A DNA stretch of 64,000 nt from Bacillus sp. USDA818B3_A (GTDB lineage: Bacteria; Bacillota; Bacilli; Bacillales; Cytobacillaceae): the NCBI RefSeq assembly GCF_009928415.1, contig NZ_JAABNN010000001.1, positions 271,017-335,016 of the forward strand, read 5' to 3'. Shown in pieces: positions 17,445 to 26,583 of this stretch. How positions within the stretch are numbered: position 1 is the stretch's first letter; every line of letters begins with the position of its first letter. A program made the position numbers and the translations under genes. Under the pieces are notes generated by a model, which was given only the letters and a program-made list of their open reading frames with translations, was not told the origin of the DNA and searched no databases.

Positions 17445-18863
17445 TTAATCCCTTTCTAAAAGGGAAGCACCGGCAATACCCGGCTTTGTCATTTCAAATG
17501 GATTGAGAATAAGGTCCAATTCTTCTTCGGTAAGGACATCATACTTTAAACATAATTCACGAACCGACTTTCCGCTGACGATAGCTTCTCTTGCAATCCT
17601 TGCGGCAACCTCATAACCTAGGTGCGGATTAACTGCCGTGATTAAACCAACACTCTTTTCGACATACTCTTTTAGACGAGCCTCATTCGCTTCAATTCCC
17701 TTTAAACAATAGTCTGTAAAAGAACGGAAACCATTGTTCATAATGCTGATCGACTGAAGCAGGTTAAACACCAAAACAGGCTCCATCACATTCAGCTCCA
17801 ATTGGCCAGCTTCAGACGCCAGACAAATCGTGTGATCGTTTCCTATCACTTGAAAAGCAATCTGATTAATTAATTCAGGCATAACGGGGTTTACTTTTCC
17901 CGGCATAATCGAGGAACCCGGCTGACGCGGGGGCAGACTGATCTCACCCAGACCAGCTCTCGGCCCAGAAGCCATTAAGCGAAGATCATTTGCAATTTTT
18001 GACATGTTCATCATGCATACTTTTAATGCGGCTGAAACTTCCGTATAAGCATCCGTGTTTTGGGTCGCATCAACGAGATGTTCGGCATTTACTAATGGCA
18101 GGCCGCTTATGGCAGCAAGCTGCTTCACCACATCTGTGATATATTTAGGATCAGCATTTAACCCTGTACCAACCGCTGTGGCCCCCATATTCACTTCATA
18201 TAAATGATTTTTCGAATGTGAAATTCGTTTTATATCCCTCTCAACTACACGAGAATAGGCTTCAAACTCTTGCCCAAGCCGAATCGGTACGGCATCCTGT
18301 AAATGGGTTCGCCCCATTTTTATGACATTTTCAAACTGCTTAGCCTTCTCCTTGAAAACTGCAAGCATTTCATTCATCGATACAAGTAATTTCTCAAGTA
18401 ATTTAAGCGCTGCAATGTGAATGGCGGTTGGGAAGACATCGTTTGTTGATTGTGACATATTCACATGTGTATTAGGGCTTAAGTGAAAATAGGCTCCCTT
18501 TTCATGGCCCAGCAATTCAAGTGCACGATTGGCAATCACCTCATTAGCATTCATATTCATTGATGTTCCTGCCCCGCCTTGAATCGGGTCGACTATAAAT
18601 TGGTCATTCCATTTCCCGGCAATGACTTCATCGGCGGCTTTACAAATAACATCACCAAGTCCGGAATAAAGCATCTTCGTATTCATATTAGCTAGTGCAG
18701 CTGCTTTTTTTATCATTGCTAATGCTTTAATTAACTCTTCATGAATGGAGTAGCCAGTAATAGGAAAGTTCTCCACCGCCCTGAGTGTTTGAATGCCATA
18801 ATAGGCATCCTTGGGGATTTCCTTTTTTCCTAAGAAATCTTGTTCGGTTCTGTTTGTGACCAT
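17445..18863 (-). CDS. aspA: Aspartate ammonia-lyase
   Basis: 472 residues. It carries the fumarase/aspartase superfamily signature GSSIMPGKVNP, with the catalytic Ser in the SS loop, plus upstream GGAGTSMNMNANEV and GRTHLQDAVPIRLGQE blocks that mark the aspartase branch. It converts L-aspartate to fumarate and ammonia and feeds the TCA cycle. Good ggagag site before the ATG. The gene is not next to asparaginase (ansA) as it is in B. subtilis. Confidence 0.95.
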   Translation of the reverse strand: MVTNRTEQDFLGKKEIPKDAYYGIQTLRAVENFPITGYSIHEELIKALAMIKKAAALANMNTKMLYSGLGDVICKAADEVIAGKWNDQFIVDPIQGGAGTSMNMNANEVIANRALELLGHEKGAYFHLSPNTHVNMSQSTNDVFPTAIHIAALKLLEKLLVSMNEMLAVFKEKAKQFENVIKMGRTHLQDAVPIRLGQEFEAYSRVVERDIKRISHSKNHLYEVNMGATAVGTGLNADPKYITDVVKQLAAISGLPLVNAEHLVDATQNTDAYTEVSAALKVCMMNMSKIANDLRLMASGPRAGLGEISLPPRQPGSSIMPGKVNPVMPELINQIAFQVIGNDHTICLASEAGQLELNVMEPVLVFNLLQSISIMNNGFRSFTDYCLKGIEANEARLKEYVEKSVGLITAVNPHLGYEVAARIAREAIVSGKSVRELCLKYDVLTEEELDLILNPFEMTKPGIAGASLLERD

Positions 18864-18931
18864 GTCTTTTTACTCTCCTTTACAATTAGGACATCAATAA
18901 ATACACAAAATAATAACTTAATTTTCAAATG

Positions 18932-18980
18932 AAGAGGAAACTGATGAGTTCTTACTTTCTACTCACTCGTTTCCTCTTTT
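18932..18980 (-). terminator. Terminator between marR and aspA
   Basis: Stem of aagaggaaac...gatgagt against actcac...gtttcctctt with a short mismatch, after the MarR gene. It makes aspA a separate transcription unit. Confidence 0.65.
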
Positions 18981-18988
18981 AGATTGTT

Positions 18989-19417
18989 TTATTTTTCTAT
19001 AAAGCAATGATTAAATTTCCTAAGCAGCTCACCAAAAACCTGCCGCTCCTCTTGAGGCCAATCTTGTAACAGCTCGGTAATCCGTTCCATGCGGGCCCTC
19101 ATATGATCTTTTAGTTCTTTTTTACCTAACTCTGTTATTTCAAAGCTGTATGCCCTTCCGTCTGCCGGATCAGGAATTTTATATAAATAGCCCTTCTGCT
19201 CCAATGCTGCTGCCTGTCTGCTTACAGTGGAAATATCCAATTGGAATTCACCAGCTAAAATCTTTACACCGACAGCCCCTTTATTTGCGATGCGGCGAAG
19301 CAGTAAATAGGCTGAGCGGTCAAGACTTCCAATCTTTTTGTTGGTCGTTACAGACGTCGTTCTCCGCAGCAGGATGGCTAATTCAAGTTCAATCATTTCT
19401 AGGGCATTTTCATTCAT
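18989..19417 (-). CDS. MarR-family transcriptional regulator
   Basis: 142 residues with the MarR winged helix (RIANKGAVGVKILAGEFQLDISTVSRQAAALEQKGYLYKIPDPADGRAYSF split over the recognition helix and the wing). It is divergent from an MFS pump gene and shares a promoter region containing a 14-bp inverted repeat, so it most likely represses that pump. Gaggtc ribosome binding site before ATG. Confidence 0.92.
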   Translation of the reverse strand: MNENALEMIELELAILLRRTTSVTTNKKIGSLDRSAYLLLRRIANKGAVGVKILAGEFQLDISTVSRQAAALEQKGYLYKIPDPADGRAYSFEITELGKKELKDHMRARMERITELLQDWPQEERQVFGELLRKFNHCFIEK

Positions 19418-19511
19418 TTTAAGACCTCACAGTATAAAAATTACTCAACATAATCATATCATAATCAATTACAAATTTTTAAACCTTAAAAAGAATCTCC
19501 AGAAAACATCA

Positions 19512-19569
19512 TTGACGTAGTGGAAAATAGTTGTATAATACAATTATATAGTTTCATTATACAACTATT
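19512..19569 (+). promoter_or_regulatory. Promoter and operator of the MFS pump
   Basis: TTGACG (19512-19517) and TATAAT (19534-19539), 16 bp apart, form the promoter. A perfect 14-bp inverted repeat, aatagttgtataat (19526-19539) and its complement (19556-19569), covers the -10 box and the expected start site. This is the layout of a MarR operator; binding by the divergent regulator is inferred. Confidence 0.75.
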
Positions 19570-19594
19570 TATAAACAAATAAGGAGAGATGTGA

Positions 19595-20836
19595 ATGTCA
19601 TCAACACCGCCAACTGTTGCGACCACTTCAACTAACGCTTCAAAAACAGAGCTGCAGACATCTGTTTTATCACAACCAAAAGCCGTATGGGCCGTTTTTT
19701 TCGCCTCCATCATTGCTTTTATGGGTCTTGGCCTGGTTGACCCCATCTTACCGGCCATTGCAGAACAGCTGCATGCCTCCCATAGTCAAGTTACCTTACT
19801 GTTCACGAGTTACAATGCGGTAATGGCTATCGCAATGCTTATTACAGGTATGATTTCATCAAGGCTGGGAATTAAGTGGACCCTGCTTTCAGGAATTGTC
19901 ATTATTGCTGTTTTTTCCGCACTAGGAGGAATTTCAAACGGTATCTGGCCGCTTGTTAGTCTTCGCGGCGGCTGGGGATTGGGTAATGCTTTATTTGTTG
20001 CTACTGCGTTAGCCGCAATTGTCTCACTTTCCACGAGCGGAACAGCCAAAGCAATCATTTTATATGAAGCTGCGATTGGCCTCGGGATATCTGTAGGTCC
20101 GCTTCTCGGCGGCTGGTTAGGGGCTATGTCATGGAGAGGTCCATTTTTAGGCGTTGCTGTATTAATGGTTGTAGCTTTTATAGGATTAATTTTATTAATG
20201 CCAAATGAGAAACACGCTCCATCGGGACAGGTGAAAACTTCTTTATCCGATCCCTTTCGTGCCCTAAAACATCGTTCACTCCTTGTTTTAGGAATTACTG
20301 CTGCTCTTTATAATTTTGGCTTTTTTACTTTACTCGCCTATGCCCCATTTGTCATGGGACTGGATGAACATGGACTCGGGTTTGTATTCCTTGGCTGGGG
20401 AATTCTCCTTGCGATCACCTCCGTCTTTATGGCGCCAAAACTGCAGCAAAGATTTGGAACCATAAAATCCATGTGTGCCATGTTAGTCATGTTTGGGATT
20501 CTTCTTTTTATCATGGGAACCTGGACAACAACACAGACGGTGATTATTATTTGTGTGATCGCTGCCGGTGCATTATTGGGCAATAATAATACACTTATTA
20601 CAACCGCGGTCATGAATGCCGCACCTGTTCAGCGCTCAACCGCGTCTGCTGCCTATAGTTTCCTCCGCTTTATTGGCGGGGCAATCGCACCCTATACAGC
20701 TGGAAAGCTTTCTGAGATTTATAACCCCTCTGTTCCATTTATCGTTGGTGGAGTTTTTGTTATTGTCTCGGTTCTGTTTATTTTAATAAACAGTAAGCAT
20801 ATTAATCATGTTGATAGTGTTGAATCAGGTCATTAA
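19595..20836 (+). CDS. MFS multidrug efflux transporter
   Basis: 413 residues with 12 predicted helices. A Ser/Thr-rich cytoplasmic N-terminus of about 28 residues precedes the first helix (FFASIIAFMGLGLVDPILPAIA). The family D-x-x-x-G-R/K loop appears as SRLGIKW. Helix 5 carries the drug:H+ antiporter motif C (GLGISVGPLLGGWLG). Controlled by the divergent MarR regulator. Substrates are unknown. Confidence 0.88.
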   Translation: MSSTPPTVATTSTNASKTELQTSVLSQPKAVWAVFFASIIAFMGLGLVDPILPAIAEQLHASHSQVTLLFTSYNAVMAIAMLITGMISSRLGIKWTLLSGIVIIAVFSALGGISNGIWPLVSLRGGWGLGNALFVATALAAIVSLSTSGTAKAIILYEAAIGLGISVGPLLGGWLGAMSWRGPFLGVAVLMVVAFIGLILLMPNEKHAPSGQVKTSLSDPFRALKHRSLLVLGITAALYNFGFFTLLAYAPFVMGLDEHGLGFVFLGWGILLAITSVFMAPKLQQRFGTIKSMCAMLVMFGILLFIMGTWTTTQTVIIICVIAAGALLGNNNTLITTAVMNAAPVQRSTASAAYSFLRFIGGAIAPYTAGKLSEIYNPSVPFIVGGVFVIVSVLFILINSKHINHVDSVESGH

Positions 20837-20848
20837 AAATTCGATTTG

Positions 20849-20875
20849 GGGATCTGCCATAGTTGCAGATCCTTT
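20849..20875 (+). terminator. Terminator of the MFS pump gene
   Basis: Perfect stem ggatctgc/gcagatcc followed by tttt. Confidence 0.8.
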
Positions 20876-20897
20876 TCTTTATATATTTGGTTAGTAT

Positions 20898-21782
20898 TCA
20901 GTGTATATCCCTTTTCTTAAAACGGCCGCCTCTAACTTCGGCTATGTCAGCAATTGCTAGGAAGGCTGTAGGATCAATCTCCTCTACAATGGTGGTTAAT
21001 TTTGATTCTTCCAAGCGGGAGATGATACTAAAAATGACTTTCTTATTATCCCCAGTATAAGCACCCTCACCATTTAAGTAGGTTACTCCGCGTCCTAGAC
21101 GGTCATTCACGGCATCTCCGATTTCTTCTGCATTATCACTTATGATCCACACAGATTTAGTTTCTTCAAGTCCCTGTACAACCGTATCAATGGCTTTTGA
21201 AGCAATCACATAAGCCAATAAGGAATACATCGCACGATCCCAGGTGAAGACAAACCCTGCTGCGCCTAAGATAAAGAGATTAATGAACATTATGATTTGT
21301 CCAACTGAAAAAGGAACCTTTTTATTAATGACAAGTGCAAGGATTTCTGTTCCATCTAATGCACCGCCATTACGGATTACAAGACCGACTCCGATTCCTA
21401 AAATCATTCCGCCAAAAAGGGTTGCAAGGAGGATATCTTCTGTAAAAGGGGGAATGGGGTGAAAAAAGGAAGTAAAAATAGATAAAACGATAATTCCATA
21501 AACAGTCGAAAAAGCAAAGGTCTTCCCCATCTGCTTATATCCCATGTAAACAAAAGGCAGGTTCAATACAAACAAGAAAAGTCCTAATTTCCATCCGCTA
21601 ATATGGGCAAGCATGATGGAAATACCTGTAACTCCTCCATCGATGACATGGTTAGGAACTAAAAATATTTCCAGTCCAGTTGCCATCAGAATGGCACCAA
21701 TGGTGATCCAAATGATGCGGGCAATCACCCTGCTGAGAGGAAGTTTTCTGTGCCGAAGATTTTCTTTCATCAATTCTGTCAT
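20898..21782 (-). CDS. YitT-family membrane protein (DUF161 + DUF2179)
   Basis: About 294 residues: five or six transmembrane segments of the YitT domain (FLVPNHVIDGGVTGIS, GGMILGIGVGLVIRNGGALDGTEILA) and a C-terminal soluble DUF2179 domain (GVTYLNGEGAYTG, FSIISRLEESKL). Function is not established. ATG 21782 has aaggagtgg in front; the longer in-frame reading is rejected. The promoter region holds a perfect 42-bp palindrome (21873-21914). Confidence 0.92.
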   Translation of the reverse strand: MTELMKENLRHRKLPLSRVIARIIWITIGAILMATGLEIFLVPNHVIDGGVTGISIMLAHISGWKLGLFLFVLNLPFVYMGYKQMGKTFAFSTVYGIIVLSIFTSFFHPIPPFTEDILLATLFGGMILGIGVGLVIRNGGALDGTEILALVINKKVPFSVGQIIMFINLFILGAAGFVFTWDRAMYSLLAYVIASKAIDTVVQGLEETKSVWIISDNAEEIGDAVNDRLGRGVTYLNGEGAYTGDNKKVIFSIISRLEESKLTTIVEEIDPTAFLAIADIAEVRGGRFKKRDIH

Positions 21783-21872
21783 TAAACCACTCCTTCTTAA
21801 TCGTATTTTCCATGTGTTCATTCAATCTATTAGGAATACATATTATAATGCTCTTTATATTATTATATCATA

Positions 21873-21914
21873 TTTCTTATGAAAATTGAACTAGAGTTCA
21901 ATTTTCATAAGAAA
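21873..21914. promoter_or_regulatory. Perfect 19-bp inverted repeat upstream of the yitT-like gene
   Basis: tttcttatgaaaattgaac (21873-21891), a 4-nt centre, then the exact complement (21896-21914). Read toward yitT, TTCAAT in one arm lies 17 bp before a TATAAT, so the palindrome covers the probable -35 box. It is AT-rich and has no T-run in the yitT direction, which fits an operator better than a terminator. It is separate from the htpG terminator next to it. Confidence 0.55.
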
Positions 21915-21942
21915 AAAAGGGATTGCAATATGCTGCAATCCC
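21915..21942 (-). terminator. htpG terminator
   Basis: Stem gggattgca/tgcaatccc (21919-21942) followed by a T-run on the minus strand, just after the htpG stop. Confidence 0.85.
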
Positions 21943-21948
21943 CGTCTT

Positions 21949-23826
21949 TTATACCATAACCTTACAAATATTATTTGTAAATTCTACTGGGTCCTCAATT
22001 GGTAGCCCTTCAATTAGCAAAGCTTGATTATATAACAAGTTTGTAAATAACGTTAATTTTTCCTGATCTTTTTCAAAAGCTTCTTTTAACGAAGCAAACA
22101 CATCGTGCTGAACATTGATTTCTAGAATCTTGTCCGCTTTTACATTTTGGCTGTTAGGCATGGCATTAAGGATTTTTTCCATCTCAATCGATACCGCTCC
22201 ATCAGTCGATAAACAAACAGGATGGGTTTTCAATCTTTTCGATACTTTTACATCCTTAACTTTATCTTTCAAGATATTTTTCATAAAATCGAATAGTTCT
22301 TCGTTTTCCTTTTCCTCTTCGGCAGTCCCTTGTTCCTCATCTGCAGGAAATCCTAAATCACCGCTTGAAACCGATTTGAACTCTTTTTCTTTATAAGACA
22401 TTAACATTCTAATGGCAAACTCATCAATTTCATCGGTGAAATATAAAATTTCATACCCTTTATCAGCAACTAATTCTGTTTGAGGCAGTTTATCGATACG
22501 TTCATTCGATTCTCCGGTTGCATAATAAATATACTTTTGGTCCTCTGGCATTCTGGATACATATTCATCAAGGGTGACAAGCTTTTTCTCCTTAGATGAA
22601 TAGAACATTAATAAGTCTTGTAATTCGTCTTTATGTGTACCATAGTCACTGTAAACACCATATTTTAGTTGTCTGCCAAATGACTTAAAGAACTGTTCAT
22701 ACTTTTCTCGTTCATTTATTAAAATGGACAATAATTCGCTTTTGATTTTCTTATTTATGTTTTTGGCAATCAGCTTTAATTGACGGTCATGCTGCAGCAT
22801 CTCTCTGGAAATATTCAATGAGAGATCCTCAGAGTCTACCATCCCTTTTACAAAACTAAAATAATCTGGAAGTAAGTCAGCACATTTGTTCATGATTAGG
22901 ACACCATTGGAATATAGCTCTAACCCTTTTTCAAATTCCTGGCTGTAATAATCAAATGGAATGTTTTCCGGGATATAAAGAATAGCCTGATATCTAACAG
23001 CACCGTCCACGCTGATATGAATATGTTTAAGAGGCTTATCAAAGCCATAGCGTTTTTCGGAGTAGAAATTTTCATAGTCTTCTGTTGTGAGATCCTTTTT
23101 ATTCTTCCTCCAAATAGGAACCATGCTATTGATGGTCTGTTCTTCGACCACCTCTTCATATTCACTTTCGCTGCCCTCTTTTAGTTTCCTTTCGGTTACG
23201 TCCATTTTAATAGGGTAGCGGATAAAATCTGAGTATTTCTTGATAATCGTTTTAAGACGATATTCTTCTAAATACTCATCATAGTTTTCATCTTCGTTGT
23301 TTTCTTTAATTTTCAAGGTGATTTCTGTACCAATAGAGTCCTTTTCACAAGGAGTGATGATATAGCCTTCTGCCCCTTTAGATTCCCACTTGTAGGCCTC
23401 TTCACTGCCAAGGGCTTTACTAATTACTGTTACTTCATCGGCAACCATGAATGCAGAATAAAAGCCAACCCCGAATTGGCCAATAATATCGTGGCCGTCT
23501 TTCAGTTCATTTTCCTTTTTAAATGCTAATGAACCGCTTTTTGCAATCGTTCCAAGGTTATTTTCAAGCTCTTCCTTCGTCATGCCGATCCCGGTATCAG
23601 TAAGTTTTAACAATCTATTTCCCTTATCCACGCTAACTTTTATGTAATAACTATCTTTATCAAAGGTCAACGTATCATCAGTTAATGCTTTATAGTATAT
23701 TTTATCTATTGCATCACTGGCATTTGACAGTAACTCTCGTAAGAAAATCTCTTTATGGGTGTAGATAGAGTGAATCATCATGTCCAATAATCGTTTCGAT
23801 TCTGCCTTAAACTGTTTTGTTTCCAT
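21949..23826 (-). CDS. htpG: HtpG, bacterial Hsp90 chaperone
   Basis: 625 residues, the normal length. The N-terminal GHKL ATPase has the expected motifs [19 protein letters not shown] and [15 protein letters not shown]. The middle domain has the conserved NISREMLQ. The C-terminal dimerisation domain is complete. ATG 23826 follows aggagagg by 5 bases. Transcription is from a sigma-A promoter overlapped by a perfect CIRCE operator, so it should be under HrcA control. Confidence 0.97.
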   Translation of the reverse strand: METKQFKAESKRLLDMMIHSIYTHKEIFLRELLSNASDAIDKIYYKALTDDTLTFDKDSYYIKVSVDKGNRLLKLTDTGIGMTKEELENNLGTIAKSGSLAFKKENELKDGHDIIGQFGVGFYSAFMVADEVTVISKALGSEEAYKWESKGAEGYIITPCEKDSIGTEITLKIKENNEDENYDEYLEEYRLKTIIKKYSDFIRYPIKMDVTERKLKEGSESEYEEVVEEQTINSMVPIWRKNKKDLTTEDYENFYSEKRYGFDKPLKHIHISVDGAVRYQAILYIPENIPFDYYSQEFEKGLELYSNGVLIMNKCADLLPDYFSFVKGMVDSEDLSLNISREMLQHDRQLKLIAKNINKKIKSELLSILINEREKYEQFFKSFGRQLKYGVYSDYGTHKDELQDLLMFYSSKEKKLVTLDEYVSRMPEDQKYIYYATGESNERIDKLPQTELVADKGYEILYFTDEIDEFAIRMLMSYKEKEFKSVSSGDLGFPADEEQGTAEEEKENEELFDFMKNILKDKVKDVKVSKRLKTHPVCLSTDGAVSIEMEKILNAMPNSQNVKADKILEINVQHDVFASLKEAFEKDQEKLTLFTNLLYNQALLIEGLPIEDPVEFTNNICKVMV

Positions 23827-23864
23827 CAAGACCTCTCCTTTTTCAAAAAAAATATACCTTTATT

Positions 23865-23929
23865 TTAGCACTCTAATCACTTGAGTGCTAACAATTATTT
23901 TAATAACATATTAGCAGATTTTTTGTCAA
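23865..23929 (-). promoter_or_regulatory. CIRCE operator and promoter of htpG
   Basis: TTAGCACTC (23865-23873), nine bases, then GAGTGCTAA (23883-23891): an exact CIRCE element, the HrcA binding site of class I heat shock genes. On the minus strand TTGACA (23924-23929) and TTATTA (23901-23906) are 17 bp apart just upstream, so CIRCE lies at the transcription start. No groESL or dnaK gene is in the window. Confidence 0.95.
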
Positions 23930-23931
23930 GA

Positions 23932-23954
23932 CAAAAAGCATCCCACCGGATGCT
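23932..23954 (-). terminator. Terminator between the YhgE-like gene and htpG
   Basis: Stem agcatcc/ggatgct with a T-run on the minus strand, directly downstream of the YhgE/Pip-like gene. Confidence 0.75.
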
Positions 23955-23974
23955 AGTTTGACTTTGCGAACCTA

Positions 23975-26002
23975 TCATTGAATGATTTTTGATGCTCTTG
24001 CAAGTTCTGATGTCTTTTGAATTCTTTTACTAAGGGGTTTCTTTAAAAATAATCCAAGAAGAAAACTAAAAGCAACAAAGCCCAGCAAGAATGATATGTC
24101 CCTTATCACAACATCCGCTACCATTCCACCTACTGGCTCACGGAGAAGACTTACTGCATAAGTAAAAGGCATAAATGGATTAATCATTTGAAAAAAAGTC
24201 GAGGTCGTACTAACCGGAAAGGTCGCTCCAGAGCTTGATATTTGCAGTACCAATAGAATAATCGCCAGCCCCTTGCCGAGGGTTCCAAAAACAGAACATA
24301 AGGTAAAGGTGATAATGACAAATACTATGCCTATAAGGATACTTAGCAAGACAAAGTAGAGTTTGTCAACGGCATACGTATGAATAATAAATAAATCACC
24401 TAACGAGACAATCAACGCCTGAACTAACCCAATAATAAGAAAAGTAAGCATTCTTCCAAAGTAAATTTGATAACTTTTGTACGGATGGCTGTCCTCTATG
24501 TCCACGCGAAGTGACGCTATTAAGAATGTGGCTCCTACCCAAAGAGCCAGCATGGTGTAAAAAGGCGTCATCGCTGAACCGTAATTTGGGATTGGAAAGA
24601 TCCTTTCCGTTTTTAATAGTACAGGAGAAGCTAAGAAATTACTCTCTGCTTGGGGGTCATGCTTTAAGAACTGAATTAATTCATTAACATCGACACTTCC
24701 TTTAAGTCTTCGAAGCTTATCGGCTGTCGTTCTGATCTGCTCTTCAAATCCAGGCAAATCATTTCTTGCAAGGTCGGCAGCTTTATGCACTGCCTTTTCC
24801 AAATCAGGAAGCTTCGTTCGTACCAGATTGGCGGCTTTCTTTATATCATTTTCTACAGTTGGCAAATCGTTGCGAACGAAATCAGCAGCTTGATGAATTT
24901 TCTTCTCAATAACAGGGAGATCATTTTTAAAAAATAAGACAGAGCTGTTAATCATTCGTTCCCCTTCAGAGACCCTCTGCTCCAATTCTGTTCGAGAATG
25001 TTTAATCGAATCATGAATACTTGCAAGTTCGTCTCGAAGATGTGATAATTCCGCCTGATTATCACTCGTCCCCTGCTGTGCATCTGTCAGTTTTGAATCT
25101 TCAATGGCCTGATTAATATTAGTCTCAATTTCAGTTAAATGACTTCCTGCTTGTATTACAATCTCATTAATCCGGTCAATCTCGCCCAGTCTCGTTTGAA
25201 GTGCTAATATCTTATCACCGGCTTTTTCAACGATTGGCAAATTCGCCTCAACTTTTAAGATACTCTGGCCCGCCTGGTTTAAATCAGGGATTCGCTGTTC
25301 AAGCTCAATAATTTTTTGTCCCTTTTCTCTAATTTCTGGCAGTTTGGCTTCAAGTTCAATTGCTTTCTTCCCCATTGCCTCAATTTGCGGCAATGCTTTC
25401 TCTAGTTCAAAGATTTGATTTTCCATATTATGAATAGAGGGCAAGGCTTTCTCAAGCTCAATTCCAGCTTTATAGAAACCTGAAAAAATCGCATCTCCTA
25501 CTGTTTTAACAAAGGCCTGACTGATCTGATTGGTCACACTCGATGCTCCAGAGGCAGCTATTTTTGGGGCCACCGCATTAATCTTTTCATTTACCCCAAA
25601 AAGAATTTCCGGCTTTTTAGGGGTTATTTCCAGTATGCTTGCCAACTTCTTTGAAAAATCCTTTGGGATAATAAGATATGCATAATAATTGCCTTGTTTA
25701 ACTCCGTCCTGAGCCTTACTGCGGTTTACAAATACCCAGCCTAGTTTTTTGTTCTCTTTTAGATTTTCAACAATTTCTTTTCCCACATTCATCTTTTTAC
25801 CCTGAACTTCTCCCCCTTCATCTTCATTGGCAACTGCCACTTTAATACCAGAAGTTTTCCCGTACGGGTCCCACATGGATTTTATATTAATCCATGCATA
25901 GGCAGAAGGCAGTACGGTGAGTGCACCAATTAATAAGATGACGAGAGGCACCTTAAGAATATTTTTCCAATCCGTTATAAAAATTCTCCAAATGGCCCCC
26001 AT
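23975..26002 (-). CDS. YhgE/Pip-family (ABC-2-like) membrane protein with repeat stalk
   Basis: About 675 residues. One N-terminal membrane segment (VPLVILLIGALTVLPSAYAW) is followed by a large extracytoplasmic region and five C-terminal membrane segments, the architecture of phage-infection-protein/YhgE proteins related to EsaA and MmpL-like export components. The outer region holds two sets of imperfect ~20-25-residue helical repeats: one with LEAKLPEI/LEQRIPDL/VEANLPIV/LEKALPQI cores, one with ARNDLPGFEE/VRNDLPTVEN/VRTKLPDLEK cores. ATG 26002 follows gggtggagag; an upstream in-frame start is rejected. Divergent from the coat gene cluster. Substrate unknown. Confidence 0.85.
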   Translation of the reverse strand: MGAIWRIFITDWKNILKVPLVILLIGALTVLPSAYAWINIKSMWDPYGKTSGIKVAVANEDEGGEVQGKKMNVGKEIVENLKENKKLGWVFVNRSKAQDGVKQGNYYAYLIIPKDFSKKLASILEITPKKPEILFGVNEKINAVAPKIAASGASSVTNQISQAFVKTVGDAIFSGFYKAGIELEKALPSIHNMENQIFELEKALPQIEAMGKKAIELEAKLPEIREKGQKIIELEQRIPDLNQAGQSILKVEANLPIVEKAGDKILALQTRLGEIDRINEIVIQAGSHLTEIETNINQAIEDSKLTDAQQGTSDNQAELSHLRDELASIHDSIKHSRTELEQRVSEGERMINSSVLFFKNDLPVIEKKIHQAADFVRNDLPTVENDIKKAANLVRTKLPDLEKAVHKAADLARNDLPGFEEQIRTTADKLRRLKGSVDVNELIQFLKHDPQAESNFLASPVLLKTERIFPIPNYGSAMTPFYTMLALWVGATFLIASLRVDIEDSHPYKSYQIYFGRMLTFLIIGLVQALIVSLGDLFIIHTYAVDKLYFVLLSILIGIVFVIITFTLCSVFGTLGKGLAIILLVLQISSSGATFPVSTTSTFFQMINPFMPFTYAVSLLREPVGGMVADVVIRDISFLLGFVAFSFLLGLFLKKPLSKRIQKTSELARASKIIQ

Positions 26003-26113
26003 GTCTCTCCACCCTTTGCAAAAAGTTTCATCCATTAGCTTTTCACTAAGTACCGAACTAATGCAGAAAACAAATGAGTATTTTTATCATCCTATTTAGG
26101 CTTTTCACACAGG

Positions 26114-26139
26114 ACAACAGTCGCGGAGTTGCATATGAT
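26114..26139 (+). promoter_or_regulatory. Possible sigma-K promoter of the CotW-like gene
   Basis: CATATGAT (26132-26139) resembles the sigma-K -10 box CATANNNTA, with an AC dinucleotide about 16 bp upstream (26114-26115), as expected for late mother-cell coat genes. Weak on sequence alone. Confidence 0.35.
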
Positions 26140-26172
26140 GCTAATAAAAATATTGCTGAAAGGGGCATTTCT

Positions 26173-26385
26173 GTGAGTAATTCATCGGACAATCCAATTA
26201 TCCCAAAAGCGGTAATTGATTTACTGGTAAGTGATGTTTTCAAAAAAAACGGAATTAGTTTAGACAATGCGAAAAAAAACTTATCAGATGAACAAAAACA
26301 AATGTTAAAAGAATTAGTGAAGGATTTATCCCAGCAAGTGGATTCATTCGTTAAAAACTCCACTAAGGAGAATAAGGTCGAATAA
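26173..26385 (+). CDS. CotW-like spore coat protein
   Basis: 70 residues from GTG 26173, preceded by gaaagggg at 7 bases. The core (LLVSDVFKKNGISLDNAKKNLSDEQKQMLKELVKDL across two helices) matches the N-terminal part of B. subtilis CotW as I know it, but the charged C-terminal extension of CotW is missing. The longer in-frame reading from 26074 has no ribosome binding site. It precedes two cotX genes, as in the cotVWXYZ cluster, which supports a role in the insoluble coat/crust layer. Confidence 0.65.
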   Translation: MSNSSDNPIIPKAVIDLLVSDVFKKNGISLDNAKKNLSDEQKQMLKELVKDLSQQVDSFVKNSTKENKVE

Positions 26386-26395
26386 TCGATAGACT

Positions 26396-26420
26396 ATACG
26401 CCGATTAGGCGTATTTTTTT
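26396..26420 (+). terminator. Terminator after the CotW-like gene
   Basis: Stem atacgcc/ggcgtat followed by T7. Confidence 0.88.
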
Positions 26421-26544
26421 GTTACTAACTGTTACTTCCATTCCAATTGGCCAGATGGTTTTAAATTTGGACATCCTATCTCGTTTGACTTTCATTAAAT
26501 GGGCAAAAATTAGGGACTCGTCCAATCATAAAGGAAGACAACCT

Positions 26545-26553
26545 CATATATTA
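26545..26553 (+). promoter_or_regulatory. Possible sigma-K -10 box of the cotX operon
   Basis: CATATATTA, an exact match to CATANNNTA, about 30 bp before the first cotX start codon. The -35 half is not clear. Confidence 0.4.
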
Positions 26554-26583
26554 AATCGAAACTAACAAAAAGGAGTGTTTTAA

